Shown: positions 1 through 6,556 of the stretch, piece by piece
Numbering within the stretch: the first letter of the stretch is position 1
Layout: each line of letters opens with the position of its first letter
Source: an uncultured Mollicutes bacterium
GTDB lineage: Bacteria; Bacillota_I; Bacilli_A; RF39; UBA660
Reading direction: 5' to 3'
NCBI GenBank assembly: GCA_900550145.1
Contig: URRF01000043.1
Span: forward strand, 1-9,180
DNA length: 9,180 bases
Translations under genes and position numbers: made by a program
The notes under the pieces: model-generated
The model's database searches: none
What the model saw: the letters and a program-made list of their open reading frames with translations, nothing else
Told to the model about the DNA's origin: nothing

Positions 1-18
1 AAAGCAGAGATAATATGA
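1..18 (+). CDS. Possible 3' end of an upstream gene (partial)
   Basis: Reading from base 1, the frame gives K-A-E-I-I and then a TGA at 16-18. This TGA overlaps the ATG at 15-17 as an ATGA junction, a common arrangement for translationally coupled genes, and would explain why the next gene has no good ribosome binding site. A second frame ends K-Q-R-stop at 11-13 and cannot be excluded. In germinant-receptor operons the gene before a GerC-type lipoprotein is usually a GerA- or GerB-type membrane subunit, but too little is visible here to identify it. Confidence 0.25.
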   Translation, partial: KAEII

Positions 19-1316
19 AAAAACTACTAATTATAATATTTTGTTTACTCATTAGTGGATGTAATAATTATAGAGAACTTAATAACATAGCAGTGGTCTC
101 TGCCTTAGGAATAGATTATAAAGACAATATGTATAATGTAAGCGTACTTGTTAAAGATAATGCTAAAAATGACGAAAATAAGACAAGTATTTACACCTAT
201 GAAGGTAAAAGTTTAGATGAAGCAATTAAAAAAATTGGCCTTCTTACATCCAAAACTTTGTATTTTATAGATTTAGATGTATTAGTAATTAGTAAAAACG
301 CAACTAGTAAACTTCAAAACATAATGGACTATCTTTCTAGAGACAACAACGTTGGCGTAAACTTTTACATACTTTGTGATAACAATTTTGAAGATAGTTT
401 TAAACTAATGCAGAACAAAGATAATGTCTATGGTGACTACGTTAAAGGAATCCTACAAGACAATTATAATAATATAGTTAGAATGAAATATATTCCATTC
501 CTACAAAAATTCTTAAGTCCATATTACGACGTTATTATCCCAGTAGGTTATATCTATAATGATAATTATTTAATAGATAAAGAATCTTCTACATTAAAAA
601 CAAGTGATTTAACAAAAGAAGATATTTTGTATTTAGTTTATGGTGCTTTAAATACAGGAGATTATATTGAAGGTAGTTATATGCCTATTGGTGATTCTGG
701 TAAAGATGATAATTCTCTTCCTGTTACTGATTCTACTGGTAAAAAATATCCAAATTACAATTCAGACAAAAAATTAGTTTGCCCAAATACTAAAGAATCA
801 TCTGACCATGCTTACGCAGTTTTTGAAGGTGAATTTCAAAAATATATGCAAATGATGGGTTTGACTGTAGATGAAATAGAAAAAATGGATGCAAATTTAT
901 GGAATTGTAGTTACACAGCAAGAGTTCCATTTGAATTTACAATAGTAGCTAAAGATATATTTGAGTCTAAAATTAATAAGTTATTTGGAAAAATTAATAA
1001 TAATATATTTAATGAATCATTTTTTACGAAATCAAATATTTCTTGTGGAACGATGGATACAATATATGATAAAAATATAGAAAAAGCATTTATACAAGTG
1101 CAAGGTGGATGTACAGCACAATATATTAATGAACATTTACTATTAAATGTTGAATATAAAAATGATAATTTAATATTAACAGTTATTACTGGAAAAGATG
1201 TAACTATTACAACTAAGGATATGTTATATGAAAACCAGGATAAATATGATAAATATGAAGTAACTTTTAAAAAAGATAATGGTAATTATATATTTGATAA
1301 CATTAAGATAGTATAG
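15..1316 (+). CDS. Ger(x)C-like germination lipoprotein with an atypical C-terminal half
   Basis: A 433-residue predicted lipoprotein. Residues 1-15 form a signal peptide ending in the lipobox I-S-G-C, with Cys16 as the lipidated residue. Directly after it comes YRELNNIAVVSALGID (19-34), which matches the hallmark start of the GerAC/Ger(x)C N-terminal domain (typically W-D-x-R-E-L-x-x-x-x-x-V-x-A-x-G-I-D). The resemblance continues to about residue 188. GerC-type proteins are C subunits of nutrient germinant receptors, anchored to the outer face of the spore inner membrane. From about residue 195 I do not recognise the usual Spore_GerAC C-terminal domain. Instead there is a Ser/Asp/Asn-rich stretch (226-262) followed by an alpha/beta segment ending in strand-like repeats, in the style of the small NTF2-like lipoproteins common in gut Bacillota. 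Four cysteines (256, 298, 344, 366) lie in this half. The start has no strong ribosome binding site and probably depends on coupling to the upstream frame. The next gene's AGGAG overlaps this stop codon, so the two are co-transcribed. The N-terminal assignment is fairly secure; the C-terminal half is of unknown function. Confidence 0.72.
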   Translation: MKKLLIIIFCLLISGCNNYRELNNIAVVSALGIDYKDNMYNVSVLVKDNAKNDENKTSIYTYEGKSLDEAIKKIGLLTSKTLYFIDLDVLVISKNATSKLQNIMDYLSRDNNVGVNFYILCDNNFEDSFKLMQNKDNVYGDYVKGILQDNYNNIVRMKYIPFLQKFLSPYYDVIIPVGYIYNDNYLIDKESSTLKTSDLTKEDILYLVYGALNTGDYIEGSYMPIGDSGKDDNSLPVTDSTGKKYPNYNSDKKLVCPNTKESSDHAYAVFEGEFQKYMQMMGLTVDEIEKMDANLWNCSYTARVPFEFTIVAKDIFESKINKLFGKINNNIFNESFFTKSNISCGTMDTIYDKNIEKAFIQVQGGCTAQYINEHLLLNVEYKNDNLILTVITGKDVTITTKDMLYENQDKYDKYEVTFKKDNGNYIFDNIKIV

Positions 1317-1324
1317 GAGAAGTT

Positions 1325-2032
1325 ATGAAAAGAAGTATAAAAATAATTTTATGCTTATTAATGACTATGTTTGCATTCACTGGTTGCGACAAAAAAGAAT
1401 ATAATAATAATGACGAATTATTTAAATACTATAGTTATGTAAAGAGTGGAGGAAACTTACAAACTACAGATCCATATGCTTGGATTTTTGTAGCTGATGA
1501 TGGAGATGAATTATTATTTAAAGAAAAATTATCAGAAAACAATAAAATAATTCTTGCATATAGACAACTTAGTTCAAAAGATTTTGAAAATTCTAAATGC
1601 AATTTATATGATAGTAAAATTTTCCTAGATACTTTTTGTGGTTATAGTGATGATGATGTTAATACAAAAGTAATAAAAGAAGAAAAATTAAAAGAAAAAT
1701 ATGAAGAAATGTTTGGGATAGGAACATATAAAACATTGAACTCATTTAATGTAGCGTTAGATAGTTATTATTATGATTCTAAAACTAATGCTTATGTTAT
1801 GGGAAGAAGTATTTTAGGTTGGTATCCAAATCCAATTGTTAAAAGTGAATTAATTGGGGAAATAAATACTGATACAATTGATGGCATTGATTATTTGATT
1901 TTTAATGAAAAAGTATCATATATATATGATAATAATATAAGAAAAGATGTAATTTTTATGTTTAAACATAAATTTAAAAAAGACAAAAATGGTAAATATT
2001 ATTATTATAATACTGAATTAATAAATCAATGA
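1325..2032 (+). CDS. Uncharacterised lipoprotein, second gene of the Ger-like operon
   Basis: A 235-residue protein I do not recognise. Residues 1-20 are a signal peptide (K-R start, hydrophobic core, then F-T-G-C), giving lipidation at Cys21. The mature part is rich in Asp, Asn, Lys and Tyr. Its alternating pattern suggests a mixed alpha/beta extracytoplasmic domain, and it ends in a run of Tyr (residues 226-229) before a final strand. Three further cysteines lie in the mature part, near residues 92-105. The start is well supported: AGGAG at 1315-1319 lies five bases before the ATG and overlaps the previous stop codon, so the two genes are one operon. A hairpin terminator follows at 2088. 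By position it may act with the Ger-like lipoprotein, for example as an accessory subunit; that is inference only. Confidence 0.8.
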   Translation: MKRSIKIILCLLMTMFAFTGCDKKEYNNNDELFKYYSYVKSGGNLQTTDPYAWIFVADDGDELLFKEKLSENNKIILAYRQLSSKDFENSKCNLYDSKIFLDTFCGYSDDDVNTKVIKEEKLKEKYEEMFGIGTYKTLNSFNVALDSYYYDSKTNAYVMGRSILGWYPNPIVKSELIGEINTDTIDGIDYLIFNEKVSYIYDNNIRKDVIFMFKHKFKKDKNGKYYYYNTELINQ

Positions 2033-2087
2033 TAAAATAAATATACATAAAAAATTTAATTTATATAATAAAAAGAAGTTGTAATGG

Positions 2088-2123
2088 AAATCTATACGAA
2101 ATAAAAAAACGTGTAGATTTTTT
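2088..2123 (+). terminator. Intrinsic terminator of the lipoprotein operon
   Basis: An 11-base-pair stem joins 2088-2098 (AAATCTATACG) to 2110-2120 (CGTGTAGATTT), with one T-G wobble and an 11-base A-rich loop. The right arm runs into a T tract that ends at 2123. The T tract is on the + strand only, so it ends transcription coming from the lipoprotein genes. Confidence 0.8.
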
Positions 2124-2157
2124 ATATGATAAGACTATTATAAGGAGACTTAAACAA

Positions 2158-2199
2158 ATGAAAACAGAGTATAAAATAAATATTCAATGGTCAACTTAA
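2158..2199 (+). CDS. Possible 13-codon micro-ORF with ribosome binding site in a stem
   Basis: ATG at 2158 opens a 13-codon frame (MKTEYKINIQWST) ending in TAA at 2197-2199. It is preceded by TAAGGAG at 2141-2147, a strong Shine-Dalgarno match ten bases upstream. The Shine-Dalgarno segment (2141-2151) is complementary to 2199-2209 just beyond the stop: seven pairs, one A-A mismatch, then three pairs, so the ribosome binding site could be masked. I see no convincing promoter between the terminator at 2088 and this frame. A chance occurrence in AT-rich DNA is quite possible. Confidence 0.2.
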   Translation: MKTEYKINIQWST

Positions 2200-2287
2200 A
2201 GACTCCTTAAAGAAAAATTATCTCAAAAATCTTGTAACAAATTTGTATACTATACTATAATAATAACATAAAAATCAAAAATAAACT

Positions 2288-2317
2288 AAAAACTACACCG
2301 ATTAATTATCGATGTAG
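2288..2317 (-). terminator. Intrinsic terminator of rnj
   Basis: A 10-base-pair stem joins 2308-2317 to 2293-2302 with a 5-base loop. On the - strand one pair is a U-G wobble, while on the + strand the same position is a C-A mismatch, so the structure favours - strand RNA. On the - strand the stem is followed by TTTTTAGTTT (complement of the A run starting at 2292 and going left). It lies about 40 bases beyond the rnj stop codon. Confidence 0.8.
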
Positions 2318-2354
2318 CCACAGTTAGAACTTTTTATTTCATGTATAAATTTTT

Positions 2355-4031
2355 TTAACTCTTTTTTATTTCTAAAAATACTGGTAATATTAATGGTTTT
2401 CTACCTGTTTCATTTACTATAAATGGACTAACTGTTTGTATTAATAAATTCTTTAAATCATTGTAATTATTTTTTGTTGATTTAATATTTTTCTTAATAC
2501 ATTCGCTAGCACAACTAGAGATTTTAGATATTAATTCCTCATTTTCATTTACTAATATAAATCCTCTTGTAGTTACATTAACATTATTTAATAAATCTTT
2601 TGTATTTGAATCTATGTTAGCAATTAAAACTATAACACCATCATTGGCCATAAGTATTCTATCACGAATAACAACTCCACCAATATCTCCAATTCTATTT
2701 CCATCTACATAAACATCTCCTGCTGTAACAGTACCATTTTTCTTAATTCCTTTAGAACTAATATTAAGAACATCACCATTATCTAATATAAATATATTTT
2801 CTTTTTTCATACCACAATCCATTGCCAAATCAGCATGTCTTTTTAACATTCTAAATTCACCATGCATAGGCATAAAATACTCTGGCTTCATAAGACGAAT
2901 CATTAATTGTAATTCTTCACTATTACCATGTCCTGATGCATGTATATCATTTAAAGCAGAATTGGTATATACATTTACACCTTTTAAATATAATTGATTT
3001 ATTGTTCTTGAAATAGATGCTCCATTACCAGGAATAGGACTAGATGAGAAAACCACTAAATCATTTGGCATAAGTTTTATTTGCTTATGAGTACCATTTG
3101 CAATTCTTGATAATGCAGCAAGTGGTTCACCTTGACTACCAGTACATAATATAGTAAGTTCATCTTCCTTTAATTTAACTGCTTCTTCTGGAGATACAAT
3201 TACATCTTTACCATCTATATATCCACCTTCTATAGCAATTGTTACATTTGTTTCCATACTTCTTCCAAATAAAACAACTTTTCGGTTATTCTTTTTACTA
3301 GTTTCTATTATATGTTTTAATCTGTATATATTAGATGCAAATGTTGCTATTATTAATCTACCAGAATGTCTAGCAAATATATCCCCAAGAGCAGCATCAA
3401 CTTTAAATTCACTCTTAGAAAAACCATCTACTAATGCATTTGTACTATCACTCATTAAAAGTTTTACACCCTTTTTACCAATCTCAGCCATCTTATGTAT
3501 ATTTGACATAGGACCAATAGGTGTTAAGTCAAACTTAAAATCTCCTGTACTTACTATAACACCATTTGGTGTAGTAACAGCTATCCCAAGTGAATCTGGA
3601 ATAGAGTGAGTAGTATTAAAAAATTCTATCTCAAAATGTTTTGTTTTAATTTTAGTATTTTCATCTATTACTTTTAACCCCTTATAAACAATACCTCTTT
3701 CCTCAACTTTCCTTCTAATAAGCTCTGCAGCTTGATTAGGAGCATATATAGTAGGTATATTAACTGTTTGTAATAAAAATGGTATACCTCCAATATGATC
3801 TTCATGACCATGCGTAATTAACAACGCCTTAATTTTACTTTCATTTTCCTTAAGAAATGTATAATCAGGAATAACATAATCAATTCCTAACAACTCATCC
3901 TTTGGAAACATTACACCAGAATCAATAATAATGATTTCATTATTATGCATTATTACATACATATTCTTGCCAACTTCACCCATACCACCTAGTGCAAAAA
4001 GTTGTGTATTGCCGTTTTCAAAAAATTTCAT
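2355..4031 (-). CDS. rnjA: Ribonuclease J (5'-3' exo/endoribonuclease)
   Basis: RNase J is a zinc-dependent metallo-beta-lactamase/beta-CASP nuclease that degrades and matures mRNA and rRNA from the 5' end in the cytoplasm. With the start chosen here the protein has 558 residues, close to the usual length of about 555. The catalytic motifs fall at canonical RNase J1 positions: HGHEDH with His74, His76, Asp78 and His79; His142 in TTHS; Asp164 in STGDF; the HASGHG motif at 364-369 with His368; and His390 in PMHGE. Order: lactamase core, beta-CASP insert (about 205-345), return to the core, then the C-terminal domain (about 450-558). An ATG 15 bases upstream (4044-4046) is in frame, but AAAGGAG lies between it and the ATG at 4029-4031, so the downstream ATG is the better start, and it also gives the standard numbering. 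The gene is single, with its own promoter (4072-4100) and terminator (2288-2317). J1 versus J2 cannot be settled without a comparison; the symbol is the general choice. Confidence 0.95.
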   Translation of the reverse strand: MKFFENGNTQLFALGGMGEVGKNMYVIMHNNEIIIIDSGVMFPKDELLGIDYVIPDYTFLKENESKIKALLITHGHEDHIGGIPFLLQTVNIPTIYAPNQAAELIRRKVEERGIVYKGLKVIDENTKIKTKHFEIEFFNTTHSIPDSLGIAVTTPNGVIVSTGDFKFDLTPIGPMSNIHKMAEIGKKGVKLLMSDSTNALVDGFSKSEFKVDAALGDIFARHSGRLIIATFASNIYRLKHIIETSKKNNRKVVLFGRSMETNVTIAIEGGYIDGKDVIVSPEEAVKLKEDELTILCTGSQGEPLAALSRIANGTHKQIKLMPNDLVVFSSSPIPGNGASISRTINQLYLKGVNVYTNSALNDIHASGHGNSEELQLMIRLMKPEYFMPMHGEFRMLKRHADLAMDCGMKKENIFILDNGDVLNISSKGIKKNGTVTAGDVYVDGNRIGDIGGVVIRDRILMANDGVIVLIANIDSNTKDLLNNVNVTTRGFILVNENEELISKISSCASECIKKNIKSTKNNYNDLKNLLIQTVSPFIVNETGRKPLILPVFLEIKKS

Positions 4032-4036
4032 TTTAA

Positions 4037-4043
4037 CTCCTTT
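4037..4043 (-). promoter_or_regulatory. Ribosome binding site deciding the rnj start
   Basis: On the - strand AAAGGAG lies five bases before the ATG at 4031-4029. It sits inside the first codons of the longer in-frame version starting at 4046. This placement, with the catalytic residue numbering, favours the shorter protein. Confidence 0.85.
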
Positions 4044-4071
4044 CATAAATTTAAAAAGAACAACCTAGGTA

Positions 4072-4100
4072 ATTGTATAATATTTTTTGTATTTTGTCAA
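4072..4100 (-). promoter_or_regulatory. Sigma-A type promoter of rnj
   Basis: On the - strand a perfect TTGACA (4100-4095) is followed, after a 17-base spacer, by TACAAT (4077-4072). The expected transcription start is near 4065, giving a leader of about 35 bases. This implies vegetative, housekeeping expression. Confidence 0.8.
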
Positions 4101-4163
4101 AATAACCAACAAATGTTTACATAATTTCTTGTATAATTACCCATAATAATTTTGAGGTGAAAC

Positions 4164-4604
4164 ATGAAAAAAGAAGAATACAATGAATTAGTGAAAAAAT
4201 ATACACCAAAGTATAATAGACTAAGAAGTGCACTTTTAGCATTTATAGTAGGAGGAATGATTGGATTATTAGGACAGGGCTTAATAGACTTTTATTCAAA
4301 AGTATGTGGTTCAACAATTAAAGATGCTGGTTCTTATATGATAGTTACATTAATATTTTTATCTAGTTTATTTACAGCAATGGGATTTTTTGATGACATT
4401 GTATCAAAAGTAAAATGTGGAATAATTGTTCCAATAACTGGATTTGCACATGCAATGATGAGTGCAGCACTTGAATATAGAAAAGAAGGACTTATATTAG
4501 GACTTGGTTCAAACATATTTAAAATTACAGGAAGTGTTATTTTATATGGAGTAGTATCTGCTTATGTTTTTGGATTAATAAGAATACTAGTGATTGGGGG
4601 TTAA
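4164..4604 (+). CDS. spoVAC: Stage V sporulation protein AC, Ca-DPA channel subunit
   Basis: SpoVAC is an integral protein of the forespore/spore inner membrane. With SpoVAD and SpoVAE it moves Ca2+-dipicolinic acid into the developing spore and out during germination; in Bacillus it behaves as a mechanosensitive channel. The 146 residues match the usual length (about 150). The N-terminus (KKEEYNELVKKYTPKYNRL) is typical of the family. Hydrophobic segments lie near 22-44, 55-75, 84-103 and 121-144, and the conserved block VPITGFAHAMMSAALE is at 89-104. That block recurs in SpoVAE downstream (VPITSFGHSLIHGALE), in keeping with the two being paralogues. GAGGTG at 4154-4159 is the ribosome binding site, close to the ATG. 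It is the first gene of a three-gene operon, divergent from rnj. I found no convincing sigma-G promoter in the 132-base gap, although the family is normally forespore-expressed. Confidence 0.96.
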   Translation: MKKEEYNELVKKYTPKYNRLRSALLAFIVGGMIGLLGQGLIDFYSKVCGSTIKDAGSYMIVTLIFLSSLFTAMGFFDDIVSKVKCGIIVPITGFAHAMMSAALEYRKEGLILGLGSNIFKITGSVILYGVVSAYVFGLIRILVIGG

Positions 4605-4605
4605 T

Positions 4606-5595
4606 ATGACAATAAAATACAATAATATATATATAAAATGTACAAGTACAGTTGCTGGAAAATTTGAAAAAGAAGGACCATTATCTAAATACTTTGATAA
4701 AACATATGATGATTTTTATATGGGTGAAAAAACATTTGAACAAGGTGAAATAAAAATGATTCTTGATAATATCGACATACTATTAAATAAAGCAAAAATG
4801 GATAAATCAAATATTGACTTATTTATATCAGGAGATCTAATGAACCAAATAACGCCATCTAGTTATGCTGCAACAAAACTAGGAATAAACTATATGGGAA
4901 TTTATGGTGCATGTTCATCAATCTGTTTATCAATGATAATTGCATCATCAATGCTTTTAAACAAAGAAGTTAATAACTGTATTTGCAATGTAAGTGCAAA
5001 TAATAGTTCATCAGAAAAACAATATAGAAATCCAACTGAATATGGAACACCTAAACCACCAACTAGTACATTTACTGCAACTGGTTGTGCAAGTGCAATT
5101 TTAACAAAAGAAAAAAGCAATATAAAAATAGAAAGTGTAACAATAGGTAAAGCTGTAGATTATGGAATAAAAGATGTTTATAATATGGGAGCAGCTATGG
5201 CACCAAGTGCATCTTATACAATAAGCAAGCACTTAGAAGATTTAAATAGAAGTCCTGATTATTATGATTTAATATTAACTGGAGATTTAGGTATGTATGG
5301 TAAAAAAATATTAAAAGAGTTAATAAAAAAAGAACATAATATAGATTTAAAAGACAATTATGAAGATTGTGGATGCCTTTTATATGATTTAAAAAAACAA
5401 GATGTTAAAGCAGGTGCTAGTGGGCCTACATCAAGTGCACTAGTAACATTTAGTTATATTATAGATGAAATGAAAAAAGGAAATATAAAAAGAGTATTAT
5501 TAGTAGCAACAGGTGCACTTATGTCACCTACAATGATGAATCAAAAACTCACAATTCCTTCAATTAGTCATGCAGTAAGTTTGGAGGCGATATAA
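4606..5595 (+). CDS. spoVAD: Stage V sporulation protein AD, DPA-binding subunit
   Basis: SpoVAD is the soluble, thiolase-fold subunit of the SpoVA complex and is known to bind dipicolinic acid in Bacillus. It lies on the spore inner membrane. The protein has 329 residues against about 338 in Bacillus subtilis. Visible family features are GPLSKYFDKTYDDFYMGEKT (24-43), GACSSICLSM (101-110) with Cys103 at the position of the thiolase nucleophile, the S-E-K-Q-Y-R-N-P-T-E-Y-G stretch (136-147), FTATGCASA (156-164) and GPTSSALVTFSYI (273-285). The ATG at 4606 follows the spoVAC stop by one base and has GGGGG at 4596-4600 as a modest ribosome binding site. The frame could also open at a TTG at 4594, overlapping spoVAC and adding four residues, but this is less likely. 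The stop overlaps the spoVAE start, so translation is probably coupled. Confidence 0.96.
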   Translation: MTIKYNNIYIKCTSTVAGKFEKEGPLSKYFDKTYDDFYMGEKTFEQGEIKMILDNIDILLNKAKMDKSNIDLFISGDLMNQITPSSYAATKLGINYMGIYGACSSICLSMIIASSMLLNKEVNNCICNVSANNSSSEKQYRNPTEYGTPKPPTSTFTATGCASAILTKEKSNIKIESVTIGKAVDYGIKDVYNMGAAMAPSASYTISKHLEDLNRSPDYYDLILTGDLGMYGKKILKELIKKEHNIDLKDNYEDCGCLLYDLKKQDVKAGASGPTSSALVTFSYIIDEMKKGNIKRVLLVATGALMSPTMMNQKLTIPSISHAVSLEAI

Positions 5596-5945
5596 TGATA
5601 TATTTATACTCATTCATATTTTGTGGTTTAATTTGTGTAATAGGACAAATAATACTCGATAATACAAAACTAACACCAGGACACGTAACTGCCTTATTCG
5701 TATCAATTGGTGCATTCCTAGATATATTTGGTATATATGATTACTTTATTGAAATATTTGGAGGAGGAGCACTAGTACCAATCACAAGTTTTGGTCACTC
5801 ACTAATACATGGTGCATTAGAAAAAGCATTAACAAATGGTCCAATGGGACTTGCAATGGGAATGTTTTCCCTAACATCAGTAGGAATAATAGCAGCAATA
5901 ATAATTGCATTTTTCCTATCATTCATATTTAAACCAAAAAATTAA
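5595..5945 (+). CDS. spoVAE: Stage V sporulation protein AE (SpoVAEb type), Ca-DPA transport membrane subunit
   Basis: This 116-residue, very hydrophobic protein has the length and sequence of SpoVAEb, the membrane partner of SpoVAC in the spore Ca-DPA channel. Membrane segments lie near 3-22, 28-52 and 90-112. The shared SpoVAC/SpoVAE motif VPITSFGHSLIHGALE is at 61-76, followed by N-G-P-M-G-L. The ATG overlaps the spoVAD stop as TAATG, and GGAGG at 5583-5587 is well placed, so the three genes form one translationally coupled unit. spoVAA, spoVAB, spoVAEa and spoVAF, present in Bacillus operons, are absent here. This C-D-E core is the minimal set seen in many Clostridia. I see no terminator directly after it, so some transcription may run into the next gene. 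Confidence 0.94.
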   Translation: MIYLYSFIFCGLICVIGQIILDNTKLTPGHVTALFVSIGAFLDIFGIYDYFIEIFGGGALVPITSFGHSLIHGALEKALTNGPMGLAMGMFSLTSVGIIAAIIIAFFLSFIFKPKN

Positions 5946-5946
5946 C

Positions 5947-5975
5947 TTTACAATTAAAATATGTAATGATATTAT
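5947..5975 (+). promoter_or_regulatory. Sigma-A type promoter of the gene at 5993
   Basis: TTTACA (5947-5952), a 17-base spacer and TATTAT (5970-5975) lie directly after the spoVAE stop. The transcription start would be near 5982, just before the ribosome binding site GGTGA at 5983-5987, so the leader would be very short. It suggests expression independent of the spoVA operon, though AT-rich gaps yield such matches by chance. Confidence 0.5.
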
Positions 5976-5992
5976 AACAACTGGTGAGAAAT

Positions 5993-6556
5993 ATGAATGA
6001 AATGAACATGACAGATGAAGAAATACTAAATAATGAATTAAAATTTCTAGAAAACTTTGGAATAACATATATATTAGTTAATGATGGAACCATGGCAATA
6101 TTATTTATTGATGATATACATGTAGGATACGTTATGAAAGATGATAATGGAGATTACGAAACTATTATACAAAGTGATAAATATCAAGCAAATTATTCAT
6201 CAACACCAAATAATAATAAATATATATTTAGAAAAATAGAAATTAAAGAAAAAAATAAAACAATACATCTATCAAATATTCAAACAAAACGCGATGATTT
6301 TATAAATTATTATATAGATAATAGTAATGAAGGATATGTGATTGAATTTAAAGAAAATAGAATTTGTTGTGGAAAAACATCGGAATATCAAAATATATTA
6401 GTAAATGGAGAATGTTATAAAGGAAGATGTGAAAGAGTTAATTTGATATTAGAAAAATTTAGAAAAATATGTCCAAAGCTAATAGATAGTTATATTGATA
6501 AATATGATTCCTATGGTAAAAAAAGGTTACAAAAACATTTTATTATGAATAATTAA
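5993..6556 (+). CDS. Uncharacterised soluble protein between spoVA and sigK
   Basis: I do not recognise this 187-residue protein. It has no signal peptide or membrane segment and looks cytoplasmic. An acidic N-terminal helix (about 6-22) is followed by several strand-like hydrophobic stretches (25-50, 77-95, 114-123) and a basic helical C-terminus (149-187). Five cysteines cluster in the last third: a Cys-Cys pair at 125-126, Cys141 and Cys146 in ECYKGRC, and Cys160. They could bind metal or form disulfides but match no motif I know. The frame opens at a GTG at 5984; the ATG at 5993 is preferred because GGTGAG (5983-5988) lies just before it. ATGs at 6002 and 6008 are alternatives. It has its own promoter-like sequence and a terminator at 6584-6608. 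Its stop overlaps the sigK stop, tail to tail. A sporulation role is inferred from position only. Confidence 0.8.
   Translation: MNEMNMTDEEILNNELKFLENFGITYILVNDGTMAILFIDDIHVGYVMKDDNGDYETIIQSDKYQANYSSTPNNNKYIFRKIEIKEKNKTIHLSNIQTKRDDFINYYIDNSNEGYVIEFKENRICCGKTSEYQNILVNGECYKGRCERVNLILEKFRKICPKLIDSYIDKYDSYGKKRLQKHFIMNN

Larger units (their letters stand above)
2033..2354. other. Intergenic region between the lipoprotein operon and rnj
   Basis: This 322-base stretch lies between two genes that converge on it. It holds a + strand terminator (2088-2123), a possible 13-codon micro-ORF with a strong ribosome binding site (2141-2199) and the - strand terminator of rnj (2288-2317). The remaining sequence is very AT-rich and shows no longer open frame and no recognisable RNA fold. 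Confidence 0.7.

Noticed and set aside
2232..2261. Promoter-like TTGTAA, 18-base spacer, TATAAT on the + strand, pointing into the 3' end of rnj
   Set aside because: The gap is so AT-rich that a TATAAT is expected by chance. The -35 matches only four of six bases, and no gene or + strand terminator follows, so an antisense RNA is not supported.
4132..4137. Perfect TATAAT upstream of spoVAC
   Set aside because: No -35-like hexamer lies 16-18 bases upstream, and no TGn extension precedes it.
4119..4148. Sigma-G-like ACATA, 18 bases, CATAATA before spoVAC
   Set aside because: The transcription start would fall at about 4155, within the ribosome binding site GAGGTG at 4154-4159, so it is unlikely to be the working promoter as read here.
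4334..4516. 60-codon open frame on the - strand inside spoVAC
   Set aside because: It lies wholly within a clearly identified gene on the other strand, has no supporting context and encodes nothing recognisable.
4902..5120. 72-codon open frame on the - strand inside spoVAD
   Set aside because: A shadow of spoVAD; the + strand protein is unmistakable and the - strand product is an artefact of its codons.
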